Assembly (NCBI GenBank): GCA_003326205.1
Contig: LWTK01000050.1
Coordinates: forward strand, 36,602 to 100,601
DNA: 64,000 nucleotides
Direction of reading: 5' to 3'
From: Nostoc sp. ATCC 43529
Lineage (GTDB): Bacteria; Cyanobacteriota; Cyanobacteriia; Cyanobacteriales; Nostocaceae
The notes under the pieces are model-generated. The model was not told the origin of the DNA, searched no databases, and worked only from the letters and a program-made list of their open reading frames with translations. Within the stretch, counting starts at the first letter, position 1. Every line of letters begins with the position of its first letter. Of this stretch, positions 53,463 to 63,267 are shown in pieces. Made by a program: the position numbers and the translations under genes.

Positions 53463-56400
53463 GTGATTAATCAAAATTACTGGAATTACTGTTTACACTT
53501 CGGGGTAATTTTAAGTTTTACTTTTACAACAAATACCAGTGCTTTAGCTCAAGTAACAACAGACCAAACATTAGGAACACAAGTTACAGAGAATGTCCCA
53601 TTTTATTTTATTCAAGGTGGCACAACTGTTGGTAATACCAATTTATTTCACAGTTTCAGCAGTTTTAATATTCCTAATGGTGGTGGGGGAATTTTTCTCA
53701 ACGATTCCAGCATTATCAATATTTTTGCACGAGTAACCGGGGGAAAACCTTCTGACATTCAAGGATTTATTCGCACCCAAGGTACTGCTAATTTATTTTT
53801 GATGAATCCTAATGGTATTATATTCGGAGAAAATGCCATCTTAGATATTCGTGGTTCATTTGTAGCTACCACAGCGAATGCAATTCAATTTCCTGGTGGT
53901 GTCGAATTTTCTTTAACTTCGCCAGTTACACCACAAAATAATTTACTTAGTGTTAATCCTACAGCATTTTTATTTAATCAAATTGCTAATCAAGGTATAA
54001 ACTCAATTGAAAATCGAGGTATTTTAGGACTGCCAAACAATAAAAGTTTAATCTTACTTGGTGGTCGTGTGTCACCTACACCTGAATCTACCGGGCAAAT
54101 CTTAATGGATGGAGGATTTGTTGCAGCAAGAGATGGTAGAGTAGAGATCGGTGGATTAACCGCACCAGGAACAGTAGGACTCAACATTGATAACAACAAA
54201 TTCAGCTTGACTTTTCCTGATGGTATACCGAAAACAGATATCTCACTTGTGAATGTTTCTGCTGCTTTTAGTTTTGGTACAAGCACAAGCAATATTGTAG
54301 TTAATGCGAATAACCTCAACTTACTAAATTCCAGTAGTATTTATAGTTCTATACCGAGAAATCAAGGTACTACTGAAACTAAAGCGGGCGATATTTTCAT
54401 TAATGCTGATGGAATTATTCGCTTAGAAAATGAAAGTTCTATTGCTAGTGTTGGAATTGGAACAGGAAATACAGGAAACGTCAATATTTCCGCCCAATCA
54501 CTAGAACTTATTAATGGAAGTTCAATTAATTCCACTACTACAAAAGGTAATGCAGGTGGGGTTAATATCAAAGTTGAAGATACAATTTCTTTGATTAATA
54601 GCCAAATTGTAAGTCAGGCTTTCTCAGTAGAATTAATACCGTCTTCAGAGGTAGTCAGTTCGCAAACACGGACTGATGGCAGCAGTAGTGGTATTAATAT
54701 AGAAGCTCGAAATGTTTTACTTTCAGATCGTGCTTTGATAACTTCTAGTAATATTTTAGCAGGCAAACCTGGAGATATTAAAATTAAAGCTGATGATTCA
54801 ATTATTTTGAATGATACAGCGATCATATCGTCAATTACTGATGGTCAAGAAAACGCAGGAAATTTATCAATTATTGCTAATCGCTTAATTCTGGATAATG
54901 GGTTATCTAACATATCAGCAAGTACTTTTGGTAGTGGTAATGCTGGTAATCTTAATATTAAAGTAAAAGAACTGAGAATGGACAATAGGTCTTTTATCTC
55001 ATCAAATGCATTGAAATCACAAACAAATAGTTCTGTTGGTAATGGAGGAAATATTAGTATTGAAGCAGAACGAGTATTTTTAAAGAATGGCGCATTTATA
55101 GCTGCTCAATCTGGAGGAGAAGGACAAGGAAAAGTCGGCCGCGGGGGGAACATAACTATTACTGCTAGTGATGGCATAGAAATAGATGGTACAGAAACAA
55201 ACGTTTCTGCTACTGGTTTTTTAACCTCAAGCAAAGGTAATGATGCAGGTAATATAACTATTAATACTAAATTTTTACAATTTATAGGTGGAGACATAAG
55301 CGCTGAAACTTTGGGTGAGGGTAATGGAGGTAATGTCATTATCAATAGTACAGATGCAGTAATTATTGACGATAGCGTTGTTACTAGTGAGATAAGAGAA
55401 GGTGCTGTGGGGAAAGCTGGAGATATTCAAATTAATACACCAAAATTGACCTTAACAAATGGCGGTCAAATTATTGCAGATATTAGTGAGGCAAATGGAA
55501 ATCTCCCTGGAGGACAAGGCAAGGGTGGAAATGTTCGCATTGATGCTGCCGATGCTGTAATTATTTCCGGAAAAGATGCAGACGGGTTTCCTAGCTTAAT
55601 ATCGGTTGCAAGCGGCAACGGAAGTATTGGAAAACCAGGGGATATTACAATTAACACAGGTTATTTCCGTTTAGCAGACGAGGCCGAAGTTATTGCTAGT
55701 ACAAAGAATTCTAGTGATGGAGGTAATATCACCATCAACGCTCCTACATTTGAATTATTGAATGGCGGACGAATTCTCAACTCAACTAGCAGTAGTGGGA
55801 ATGCTGGTGATATTAATATAAATGCTAAAGATAGTATAACTATTTCTGGTATAACTGCTGAGAATATTAACGCAGCTATATTTGCAGGCACAAATCCCGA
55901 TTCTATTGGTAATGGCGGAACAATATCTTTATTCACAAATAACTTCAATGTAGCTAATGGTGCTGGGGTGACTGTACGTAGTGAGGGACAAGGTATTGCA
56001 GGAGATATTAATATTATTGCAACAGGAAATTACACTGCAAATAATGGCTTTCTCAGCGCCAGGGCTGAACAAGCAGGCGGTGGGAATATCAATATTACTG
56101 CGAGAAATATTATTCTGCGTAATAACAGCGACATCCGCACCGACCTTTCTACAGGTCAAGCAAATGGAGGTAATATCAACCTAAATGCTAACACTATCAT
56201 TGCTTTGGAAGATAGTGACATTCTCGCTTTTGCACCTGAAGGTCAAGGTGGTAATATTATTTTTAATACCCGTGCTTTATTAACTTCACCATTATATAGC
56301 CCGACGCAAACATCAACTGATCCAAATAGTCTTCAATCATTAACTAATAATAATAGCACCGATATCAACGCCAGCGGTGCTATTTCTGGTAATATCATCG

Positions 56401-56717
56401 GTGTGCCCGATATCACCTTTATTCAAAATAGCCTCACGGAATTACAAGATAATCCTATTGATACTAATAGGCTAATTGCTAATAGTTGTATTGCTCGTAG
56501 TTCTAAAGAAAAAGGCACTTTTTTAATTACAGGTGTTGGTGGTTTACCTACTCGTCCTCACGATGCACTAGCATCAAATTATTCTACAGGTGATGTACAA
56601 ACTATTAGTAATAATAGTATAAATAGCCAGTGGAAAAAAGGCGATCGCATTGTTGAACCACAAGGAGTATATCGGCTAGCAAACGGTGATTTAGTGATGA
56701 GCCGAGAATGTCGTTGA
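53463..56717 (+). CDS. Two-partner-secretion exoprotein (TpsA) 3
   Basis: 1084 residues, GTG start. The N-terminal 250 residues are very similar to TpsA 1 (NLFLMNPNGIIFGENAILDIRGSFVATTANAIQFPGGVEFSLTSPVTP). The beta-helix has repeats (GNAGNLNIKVKELRMDN, GGNITITASDGIEIDGTE, GGNINITARNIILRNNSDIRTDLSTGQANGGNINLNANTIIALEDSD). The C-terminal tail runs from Cys1009 to Cys1083 (SRECR end). It lies 117 bp after TpsA 2 on the same strand. Likely secreted by the convergent TpsB. The HIP1 motif GGCGATCGC falls inside the conserved KKGDRIVEP segment. Confidence 0.94.
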   Translation: MINQNYWNYCLHFGVILSFTFTTNTSALAQVTTDQTLGTQVTENVPFYFIQGGTTVGNTNLFHSFSSFNIPNGGGGIFLNDSSIINIFARVTGGKPSDIQGFIRTQGTANLFLMNPNGIIFGENAILDIRGSFVATTANAIQFPGGVEFSLTSPVTPQNNLLSVNPTAFLFNQIANQGINSIENRGILGLPNNKSLILLGGRVSPTPESTGQILMDGGFVAARDGRVEIGGLTAPGTVGLNIDNNKFSLTFPDGIPKTDISLVNVSAAFSFGTSTSNIVVNANNLNLLNSSSIYSSIPRNQGTTETKAGDIFINADGIIRLENESSIASVGIGTGNTGNVNISAQSLELINGSSINSTTTKGNAGGVNIKVEDTISLINSQIVSQAFSVELIPSSEVVSSQTRTDGSSSGINIEARNVLLSDRALITSSNILAGKPGDIKIKADDSIILNDTAIISSITDGQENAGNLSIIANRLILDNGLSNISASTFGSGNAGNLNIKVKELRMDNRSFISSNALKSQTNSSVGNGGNISIEAERVFLKNGAFIAAQSGGEGQGKVGRGGNITITASDGIEIDGTETNVSATGFLTSSKGNDAGNITINTKFLQFIGGDISAETLGEGNGGNVIINSTDAVIIDDSVVTSEIREGAVGKAGDIQINTPKLTLTNGGQIIADISEANGNLPGGQGKGGNVRIDAADAVIISGKDADGFPSLISVASGNGSIGKPGDITINTGYFRLADEAEVIASTKNSSDGGNITINAPTFELLNGGRILNSTSSSGNAGDININAKDSITISGITAENINAAIFAGTNPDSIGNGGTISLFTNNFNVANGAGVTVRSEGQGIAGDINIIATGNYTANNGFLSARAEQAGGGNINITARNIILRNNSDIRTDLSTGQANGGNINLNANTIIALEDSDILAFAPEGQGGNIIFNTRALLTSPLYSPTQTSTDPNSLQSLTNNNSTDINASGAISGNIIGVPDITFIQNSLTELQDNPIDTNRLIANSCIARSSKEKGTFLITGVGGLPTRPHDALASNYSTGDVQTISNNSINSQWKKGDRIVEPQGVYRLANGDLVMSRECR

Positions 56718-56760
56718 ACTTTTATAGGCATCATATTTGATTTCTATAAAAATCTCAGTA

Positions 56761-56892
56761 GTGGACTGACACGACTAAAATGTTGCAATAAATTTTCTTG
56801 TAGGGCGGGCATCTTGCCCGCTAATTGGGACGGGCGAGACGCCCATCCCACAAGAGGGGAGCTAATACACACATTTAGCCTTGTCACGCCAC
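56761..56892. mobile_element. MITE-like element with TA target duplication, copy 2
   Basis: Inverted ends GTGGACTGACACGACTAAAA and (reverse complement) GTGGCGTGACAAGGCTAAAT, flanked by TA (56759-56760, 56893-56894). The centre is a complete REP-like palindrome (56796-56854). Same family as 39062-39234. It sits in the gap between the convergent TpsA 3 and TpsB genes. Confidence 0.78.
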
Positions 56893-56926
56893 TACAATAA
56901 TTTTCTTTTTACTTTATAAATAGCTT

Positions 56927-58678
56927 CTAAAACGCCTGATATCGCAGCGAAAAAGTAAAACCATTATCTTGCAGAGTATTCCCTCCACTATTGACATCTA
57001 TTAGTGGAATACCATAATCTAAACGTAAATTTAAATCTCGAATTGGTTGCCAAATTAAACCTAACCCCAAACTTGCAAGGGTTTCTGAACGAGAAGTACC
57101 ACGATTATTCCACGCTGTACCAACATCAAAAAAAGGTGCGACTTGTAATGTATTGGAAGATGTTAAAGGAATACGAGCCTCAATTGAAGCTGTAATTCCA
57201 TTGTCTGCGACAAATTCATTTTGACGGTAACCGCGGACTGTATCAACTCCACCAATACTAAATTTTTCTAAAGATAATAAAGAATCTCCTGTGAGTTGTG
57301 CATTTAATCTTGCTAATAAAATTGTTCTTGGTGATAACCGCTGCACCCATTGAAATTGTCCTAGCCAAGAAAAGAATCGTCCGTCAGTACCTAAGTCGTT
57401 AATTGTAGCATCAAAAGCACCAATACCAAGACTAAATTGAGAACGTGCACCTAAAACTCTATTAGCAGTGCGTTCCACCCAGTCTTGGGAAAAACGAATA
57501 ATTGTAACTTTTGACTGGCCGTTTTCTGGCCCTTCAGAAAAAGAAAAAGGAATGTCATTGAGTAAAAATGTTTGGCTGCGGCGCAAATCTAATCCTAAAC
57601 TAATAGCAAATTCAGATTGGGGTTTGCGATACAAAGGCTGACGATAATTAAAAGAATAAGTTTGCGCGTCACTTTTAATATCCAAGTCGCGAAATTCATC
57701 TTCAACAATGCGGCTGTCGCTGTTATTGATGCGAAAACCAATGGTGCCATTATTCGCATTTAAAGGAATTGTATAGCTGAAATTATATATATTCAGTCCT
57801 TCGGTAATTCCATATTCAGCAGTGAAACTATCCCCAAAACCCAACAAGTTCTCATGACTGAGAAATACTCCTGCTTGAGTAGAACCAATACTGGGAGTTT
57901 GATTGTTCGCTACAAATACTCCGCCATGAAATGCAGCTGCTTCAGTAATTGTTACTTGTAAAATATTGCTACCGGGAGTACTACCGGCGGTTAACTGTGC
58001 GTTTACCCGTTCAATTAAAGGGTCGAGTTGTAATAGTTGCAGTGCTTCTTCTAAACGTTTTTGATTCAAGGGTGTAGAGGAGGCTTTTCGCAGGCGCGAT
58101 CGCACGTATACTGGTTGTAATCTCCTTAATCCTCCTAGTTCAATTTTTTCGAGTTCGCCTTCTACTACTTGAATTTGTACAACACCATCAGCCAGATTTT
58201 GATTGTTGGGTAAAAATGCACCGCTGGTAACGTAGCCATTTTTAATGTATAGTTCGGTGATGTCTGAACGTAGTTGAATCAAGTCTGCAAAAGTCACTTG
58301 ACGATTTTCAAATAACTTGACTAACTCTGCAATTTCATCCTTCAAAACTGTAGCTCCCAGAACTTCGACTTTTTTCACTAGAAAGCTTTCAGGGCTGGGA
58401 AAATTTGTATTCTCTGGTGCTGGTACTTCTGGAGAATTAAGAATCTCAGGAACAGCAGCAGGCGGAGTCGGGGGAGGAGTTGGTGAGGGGGTTGGTTTGG
58501 GAATTGTTTGGTCGAGGGTTTCTGGTGTTGTTGGTGGAATATTAACTCCAGGTGGCGGAGTAGATTGAGCAGACGCAACACTTGGGAAGAAAATTAAACT
58601 CAAGGCTAGGGATATAATGTAGCGGTTAAGTCTTGGTTTTTTTTGTTTATTGTTTAACTGAAAATTAATGTTTTTCAC
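56927..58678 (-). CDS. TpsB/FhaC/ShlB-type outer-membrane transporter
   Basis: 583 residues. Signal peptide IISLALSLIFFPSVASAQS, a Pro-rich linker (TPPPGVNIPPTTPETLDQTIPKPTPSPTPPPTPPA), then POTRA domains (SFLVKKVEVLGATVLKDEI ... GVVQIQVVEGELEKIELGGLRRLQPVYVRSRL) and a 16-strand-type barrel with the family motif FSIGGVDTVRGYRQNE (VRGY loop) and a final aromatic residue (LRYQAF). It exports and folds TpsA proteins across the outer membrane. The only TpsB in the window, so it is presumed to serve all three full TpsA proteins. Convergent with TpsA 3; may be co-transcribed with the DUF928 and kinase genes upstream. Confidence 0.95.
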   Translation of the reverse strand: MKNINFQLNNKQKKPRLNRYIISLALSLIFFPSVASAQSTPPPGVNIPPTTPETLDQTIPKPTPSPTPPPTPPAAVPEILNSPEVPAPENTNFPSPESFLVKKVEVLGATVLKDEIAELVKLFENRQVTFADLIQLRSDITELYIKNGYVTSGAFLPNNQNLADGVVQIQVVEGELEKIELGGLRRLQPVYVRSRLRKASSTPLNQKRLEEALQLLQLDPLIERVNAQLTAGSTPGSNILQVTITEAAAFHGGVFVANNQTPSIGSTQAGVFLSHENLLGFGDSFTAEYGITEGLNIYNFSYTIPLNANNGTIGFRINNSDSRIVEDEFRDLDIKSDAQTYSFNYRQPLYRKPQSEFAISLGLDLRRSQTFLLNDIPFSFSEGPENGQSKVTIIRFSQDWVERTANRVLGARSQFSLGIGAFDATINDLGTDGRFFSWLGQFQWVQRLSPRTILLARLNAQLTGDSLLSLEKFSIGGVDTVRGYRQNEFVADNGITASIEARIPLTSSNTLQVAPFFDVGTAWNNRGTSRSETLASLGLGLIWQPIRDLNLRLDYGIPLIDVNSGGNTLQDNGFTFSLRYQAF

Positions 58679-59160
58679 AATAGTATTTATGTTATTTTTT
58701 AATATAAAAAAATAGGTTTATTAAATTAAGCTTAGATTACCATAAACAATTTTTGATAGCAAGTAATTAAGGTGATTATCAATGGCGATCACCAATATTT
58801 ATCTTAATGTTTATTCCTGAATATGCGAACGATTAATAATTAAGTTTAAATTTATTAATTACCAGCTAAAAGCATATAATTATTCAGGATTGTGAACGTC
58901 AATACAAAAATTTTGCCAAAGCCTAATGTTTATGCCAGCTTTTGGTAAAAATTTATAAAATCAAATACTTGAATTAAATAATTTGAGAATTTAAATTACA
59001 TAGTTAGGGCAGGCAAAATACCCACCCTACAAAAGTTTCACCAAATTTAAAGATGCAACCTAGATATGGAATCACTTAGCAACTAAATACTTTTAAAGTG
59101 CAAGGACACTCATATTGTTGATTGAATGTTGATGGTTAACACAATAAAATGCACAATATC
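58679..59160. other. Intergenic region between DUF928 and TpsB genes
   Basis: 482 bp, very AT-rich. It contains one degenerate REP half-unit (59005-59034, AGGGCAGGCAAAATACCC). Otherwise nothing recognised. Confidence 0.5.
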
Positions 59161-59910
59161 TCACTTCTCTTCATTTGCAATTCTTTGTAAATTTCCTATT
59201 CGCTTTTCCACTAGTTGTTCATTTTCTTTAGCTCTGGCTGACTCAAATTTGGCGAACTGTTGTACAAGATTTGAACCAACTTGTCCCAGCTTTCCAGGAC
59301 TAGCTGATTTGAGTGCTTCAGCTAAGGCTTCATACCACAAATTGGCTGTGGCGTAGGTGTTAGATTTTTGCAAATCATTGTCTGTAGTCAATAATTTGTT
59401 TTCGATTGTAGATGGTATTTCTACAACCATAAATTCTGCTCTTTCTACTAAATCGTCTCCTGGACAACTAATTGCTACTTGCCAAAAATATTTTTTCCCT
59501 ACGGCTAATTTTGGATAATTTTCAGGAAGAGATATTTGAAAAATACCTGGTGATGTTTTTTGCTTGATAGAGTTGCTGAATGCGGTGACTGTATTGTTGG
59601 AAACAAACTCAAAAATTTGAAATTCTATTTCCTGAGAACTAGATACATAACCTGCAAAAGTGGGACGTGTAGAAGCTGTATAGCCAATGTATGTTTTAGG
59701 CGCAAGTAATGTCAAAGGAATTTGATTATCTGAATTGGGACATCCTCTACTACCTCCGCTTCTGGTGTAGTCGCTTGCGGGTTTGCGATCGCCTGGTCTA
59801 AAATTAGCATTTGCTACTGGTGTTAAAAACAATAACAACCCCACAACAGAACTAGTTGCTAATTTGGTATTGATAGTTTTGTTAACAAATGGTGACATTT
59901 TATGCCTCAT
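59161..59910 (-). CDS. DUF928 exported protein
   Basis: 249 residues. Signal peptide (LATSSVVGLLLFLTPVANA) followed by the cyanobacterial DUF928 pattern: RGCPNSDNQIPLTLLAPKTYIGYTASTRPTFAGYVSSS, a beta-sandwich-like middle, and a helical C-terminus (LWYEALAEALKSASP). Two cysteines (RGC, ISCPGDD). Function unknown; DUF928 genes repeatedly sit beside CHASE2 kinases, CHAT and haemagglutinin genes in cyanobacteria. It follows the kinase gene by 63 bp on the same strand. Confidence 0.88.
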   Translation of the reverse strand: MRHKMSPFVNKTINTKLATSSVVGLLLFLTPVANANFRPGDRKPASDYTRSGGSRGCPNSDNQIPLTLLAPKTYIGYTASTRPTFAGYVSSSQEIEFQIFEFVSNNTVTAFSNSIKQKTSPGIFQISLPENYPKLAVGKKYFWQVAISCPGDDLVERAEFMVVEIPSTIENKLLTTDNDLQKSNTYATANLWYEALAEALKSASPGKLGQVGSNLVQQFAKFESARAKENEQLVEKRIGNLQRIANEEK

Positions 59911-59973
59911 ATTTGAACAAAGGAATATTTCAATAAATTTATCACCCTCCAGTTACTACGTATTACTGTATTA

Positions 59974-61866
59974 CTATTTTCTTAATTTCCAACTTATTTC
60001 ACAGACTGTTCCTTTGGGAGCAATGCTTTCACGCTTAAATTCCCCTCCCAAGTTTTTGGCAATATTTCTCAGTTGTTTAGTTCCTTTACTTTCAAGGTAT
60101 GAAACGAGTCCCGGTCCATTATCCTGAATTTTCAGAATATAAAAATCTTCATCTTTTTTACCAATAGCTTCGATGCGTTTGACACCTTTAGCATGTTTAC
60201 CTACGTTGCATAAGGCTTCTTCGAGAAATAAACAAAGTTCTTGTTTGTTATTTACACTCAAACATTTATCGTCTACTGGTTCAAAAGTGCGAATTTTTAC
60301 CTTAATATTTTTCAAATATTCCAAATCTTGCCGTTCGAGGGTGCTAGTATACACTGCATAAAAAAGCTCATGTATTGGGCGCTTTAAATCAAGCTTTAAG
60401 CCGCTACCCAAACGCAAGCTTTCATCTTGAGATAAAGCCTCAAGCTTTAGATATTCCCCAATTTCTCGAATTTCATAATTAAGTTTTTCTAACTGTAATT
60501 TTAATTCCTCATGTGGCCAATCTTGAGCTTGCATCTGTCTTAAGACATTGGCTAAAGTTTGTAGAGGGCCATTATGAATTACAGTAAATGCATGTTCAAT
60601 TGTGTGCTGGCGTTCGTTCATTTTAATTTTAAATACTTGATTATGTTGATATAAAGCAAAGGCAAAACCACTCAAGCCTAAACCATTGATGATTAAAGTT
60701 AATAAACCTGGCGCGATGGGAATCCACCAACCGTATGAAATCAGTACTAAGCCTAAACCAAATAAGCCTAAAGCTACTACCACAACGGCTAATAGATTCT
60801 TCCATAAAGATTGTGCTAACCAAAAAAGAATTATTGGATAAGAACCGCAAAGTATAATCCACATATATTCCCATTGGTCTGACCAAACTTTTAAAAGTGG
60901 TCGTCCGCTAATCACTGCATTAATTATCTGAGAACAAGCATGGGCATGAAATTCTACTCCATATATTTGTCCGGGGATTTTTTGATAAACAGTTGCAGAA
61001 GTATTGACAAAATCAGTCACACTGGTAGCAAGAATCCCAATTATCACTACTTTATCTTTGAGTGAATCAGGATTGAATTTTCCAGATTTAATATCATTTA
61101 ACGATAAAATTTGAAAGGGCTTTTTACCAGTCCGAAAATTCATTAATATCTTTAATCCACTACTGTTTGCGTTGATATATCCTCCAGTATTAGATAAAAA
61201 ACGCGGCAGCTCTGTAGTTTTAAATCTGATTGTATTTTGGTCAATTATCCCAGTTTCCATATTAATATTTTGATGAGATAAATAAGCTTGTGCTAACTGT
61301 AGTCCAAAGGAATATTTATCTTCTTCAGGATTTTCAGGGTTTTTCGGTGATGGTGTCCAAAGTAAGTAGCGACGGTATTTATTATCCTTATCTACTACGA
61401 TGTCAGAAAAACCTATTTGCTTTGATGGTAATTGTGGTGGTGGTGCAATTGGATCTGGAGGTAATACTTTTTCAATACCAATAATATTTTGAGAATTTTG
61501 AAATACTTTTACTAATTCTTGATGACCCGGTTCAACAGGTAAATCTCGAACTATATCAAGACCAATGGCGATAGGTTTATATTTTTCTATTTTTTGTATC
61601 AGTGTTGCAATTTCGCCATCTGGAATCGGATATCTACCAAGTGTGCGAATATCTTCTTCGTTAATACCGACAATCACAACTTTATCATCAGTGATTTCCG
61701 CAGGACGCAAACGTAAAAATGTGTCCAATGCCATCAATTCAAAATCTTGCAATAATCCATAGAAACGTGCAATTACTATAAAAACTAAAAATGCTGCTCC
61801 TGGAAGTGATGCCAGTAACAAAATTTTGATTTCATTCTGAATTCTTTTCCAATTAACCCACACCAT
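59974..61866 (-). CDS. CHASE2-domain sensor histidine kinase
   Basis: 630 residues. One N-terminal membrane helix (ILLLASLPGAAFLVFIVIARF), an extracytoplasmic CHASE2 domain (residues ~40-330: FELMALDTFLRLRP, VVIVGINEEDIRTLGRYPIPD, VVIIGILATSVTDFVNT), then three membrane helices (MWIILCGSYPIILFWLA, LAVVVVALGLFGLGLVL, GLLTLIINGLGLSGFAFAL). The cytoplasmic part is a NarX-like kinase: dimerisation box HTIEHAFTVIHNGPLQTLANVLRQM (His in HNGPLQ) and ATPase domain with N box EEALCNVGKHAKGVKRIE and G box IQDNGPGL. Likely partner is the response regulator 88 bp upstream. Presumed to control the secretion locus. Confidence 0.93.
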   Translation of the reverse strand: MVWVNWKRIQNEIKILLLASLPGAAFLVFIVIARFYGLLQDFELMALDTFLRLRPAEITDDKVVIVGINEEDIRTLGRYPIPDGEIATLIQKIEKYKPIAIGLDIVRDLPVEPGHQELVKVFQNSQNIIGIEKVLPPDPIAPPPQLPSKQIGFSDIVVDKDNKYRRYLLWTPSPKNPENPEEDKYSFGLQLAQAYLSHQNINMETGIIDQNTIRFKTTELPRFLSNTGGYINANSSGLKILMNFRTGKKPFQILSLNDIKSGKFNPDSLKDKVVIIGILATSVTDFVNTSATVYQKIPGQIYGVEFHAHACSQIINAVISGRPLLKVWSDQWEYMWIILCGSYPIILFWLAQSLWKNLLAVVVVALGLFGLGLVLISYGWWIPIAPGLLTLIINGLGLSGFAFALYQHNQVFKIKMNERQHTIEHAFTVIHNGPLQTLANVLRQMQAQDWPHEELKLQLEKLNYEIREIGEYLKLEALSQDESLRLGSGLKLDLKRPIHELFYAVYTSTLERQDLEYLKNIKVKIRTFEPVDDKCLSVNNKQELCLFLEEALCNVGKHAKGVKRIEAIGKKDEDFYILKIQDNGPGLVSYLESKGTKQLRNIAKNLGGEFKRESIAPKGTVCEISWKLRK

Positions 61867-61954
61867 AAATATTTTGGCTTCAACTTATGTTTCAGCAATT
61901 CAGGCAAAAAACTAGAATTAAACGAATTTTCAAAAAATCATATTTTCATAATAA

Positions 61955-62629
61955 TTAATCAATTAATCCTTCTTGTCTAGCGCGAATTTCTGTTTGAATG
62001 CGAATATTTTTCCCTTCCTTTTTACAGTCTTCTGGATAAAGTCCGAGAACATCTTGAATTTTTGTCCAATATGCTCTTACTGCACGTTCAGATCTATACA
62101 TCCGTTCCGATATTAATTTATCTGTTAATCCTTCTTCAAAGGCCAACCTTAAAACTTCTAACCACTCTGGTTTGAGTTCTAAGCCGTTTTTGATATCTTG
62201 TGTATGAGTTGCACCTTGAAGTGCTATATAAACACGAGATAACATTTCCTGTTCTGATAATCCTTTATCTGCGATCGCAAATCCACCTTGGTGTTCATCA
62301 ATCTCATGTTTTATCCTTACTAAAGCCTTTACATAACTACTTTGTACCATCAAATTCTGTTGGGGATATTGCTTGAGTAACTGTTGAATTAAGTTGATAC
62401 CTATATCAATTTGAGCTGTCATTCCTATTTCTTCTGGTATGGATAAATCCATCACAATTAAGTCAAAGCAAGAAGTTGCACTCTTATTGATAGCCTCAGT
62501 TTTAATATTACTGAGAGCCTCAAATGCGCTTCTAACCTTGATAATATTTGCATTTGGATATTCTTGTTGCAGTAAATTAAAAGTTGCTGTCAAGATTAAT
62601 TGGTGGTCATCAATAAGTAGAATTTTCAT
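61955..62629 (-). CDS. Response regulator (receiver plus HTH-like output)
   Basis: 224 residues from the ATG at 62629 (MKILLIDDHQLILTAT), chosen because the receiver domain begins there; in-frame ATGs at 62662 and 62713 could extend it. Receiver: LLIDDH acidic pair, phosphoacceptor Asp in DLIVMDLSIPEE, and a Lys in IADKGLS. The C-terminal region (PEWLEVLRLAFEEGLTDKLISERMYRSERAVRAYWTKIQDVLG) has NarL/LuxR-like helix-turn-helix character adapted to DNA binding, with the DKLISERMYRSERAVRAYW segment as the likely recognition unit. Directly upstream of the CHASE2 kinase, same strand: a cognate pair. Confidence 0.88.
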   Translation of the reverse strand: MKILLIDDHQLILTATFNLLQQEYPNANIIKVRSAFEALSNIKTEAINKSATSCFDLIVMDLSIPEEIGMTAQIDIGINLIQQLLKQYPQQNLMVQSSYVKALVRIKHEIDEHQGGFAIADKGLSEQEMLSRVYIALQGATHTQDIKNGLELKPEWLEVLRLAFEEGLTDKLISERMYRSERAVRAYWTKIQDVLGLYPEDCKKEGKNIRIQTEIRARQEGLID

Positions 62630-63267
62630 CGCTGGTGATTGAGGTAAATCTTGACTTTTCATTAATGTATGAGCATAAACTTTAATCGTTGAGTGTTGAG
62701 TGTGAACCGTCAACGGTCAACAGTTAACAGTAGCAATAGAATATTTTGTTACTTAGAATTCCCTTATACCTTGATATACTGCATCCTATACCATTGCACT
62801 TTGCTTACTCCTTGTTTTTATATTTACTTTATAACTAAATCCTTAACCAGGCCGAGATTTAGCCCACAAGCTAAAGCTTGGGGCTATGAAACCAAGCCTG
62901 TCTATCCTTCTACCCTAGAATGCAGACCGCTACACATAGCTGACTTTCTCGTAAAGTTACGGGAATGCTTAGCCAAGACAGTAACAATTAACGTTAATTC
63001 TGACTGCTTTAAATAGGGTATTGTAATTTTTGCAACAGATTTTTGAAATTACAATGCAGTTTTCTGCAATCTTGCATACACCATGCTGTATCTTATCCAG
63101 CAGCAAAGGTGCGTGAATTATATTAATGCTTTCTCTATTATATTTTGTGTACGTAAGTACATTACTAATCGTCAGAATTTTTCCTAACAAATGACTCGGC
63201 TGTGGGGGTGTATAACTTTACGCCTCTACATTATTTCGGAGATTTCTACAATTAAGGAGATGAATAT
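62630..63267. other. Intergenic region with dispersed palindrome
   Basis: Divergent promoter region. It has a near-perfect palindrome at about 62860-62888 (TAGCCCACAAGCT / AGCTTGGGGCTA) and AT-rich DNA. No gene is supported. A strong Shine-Dalgarno AAGGAGATG (63253-63261) belongs to the protease remnant that follows. Confidence 0.5.
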
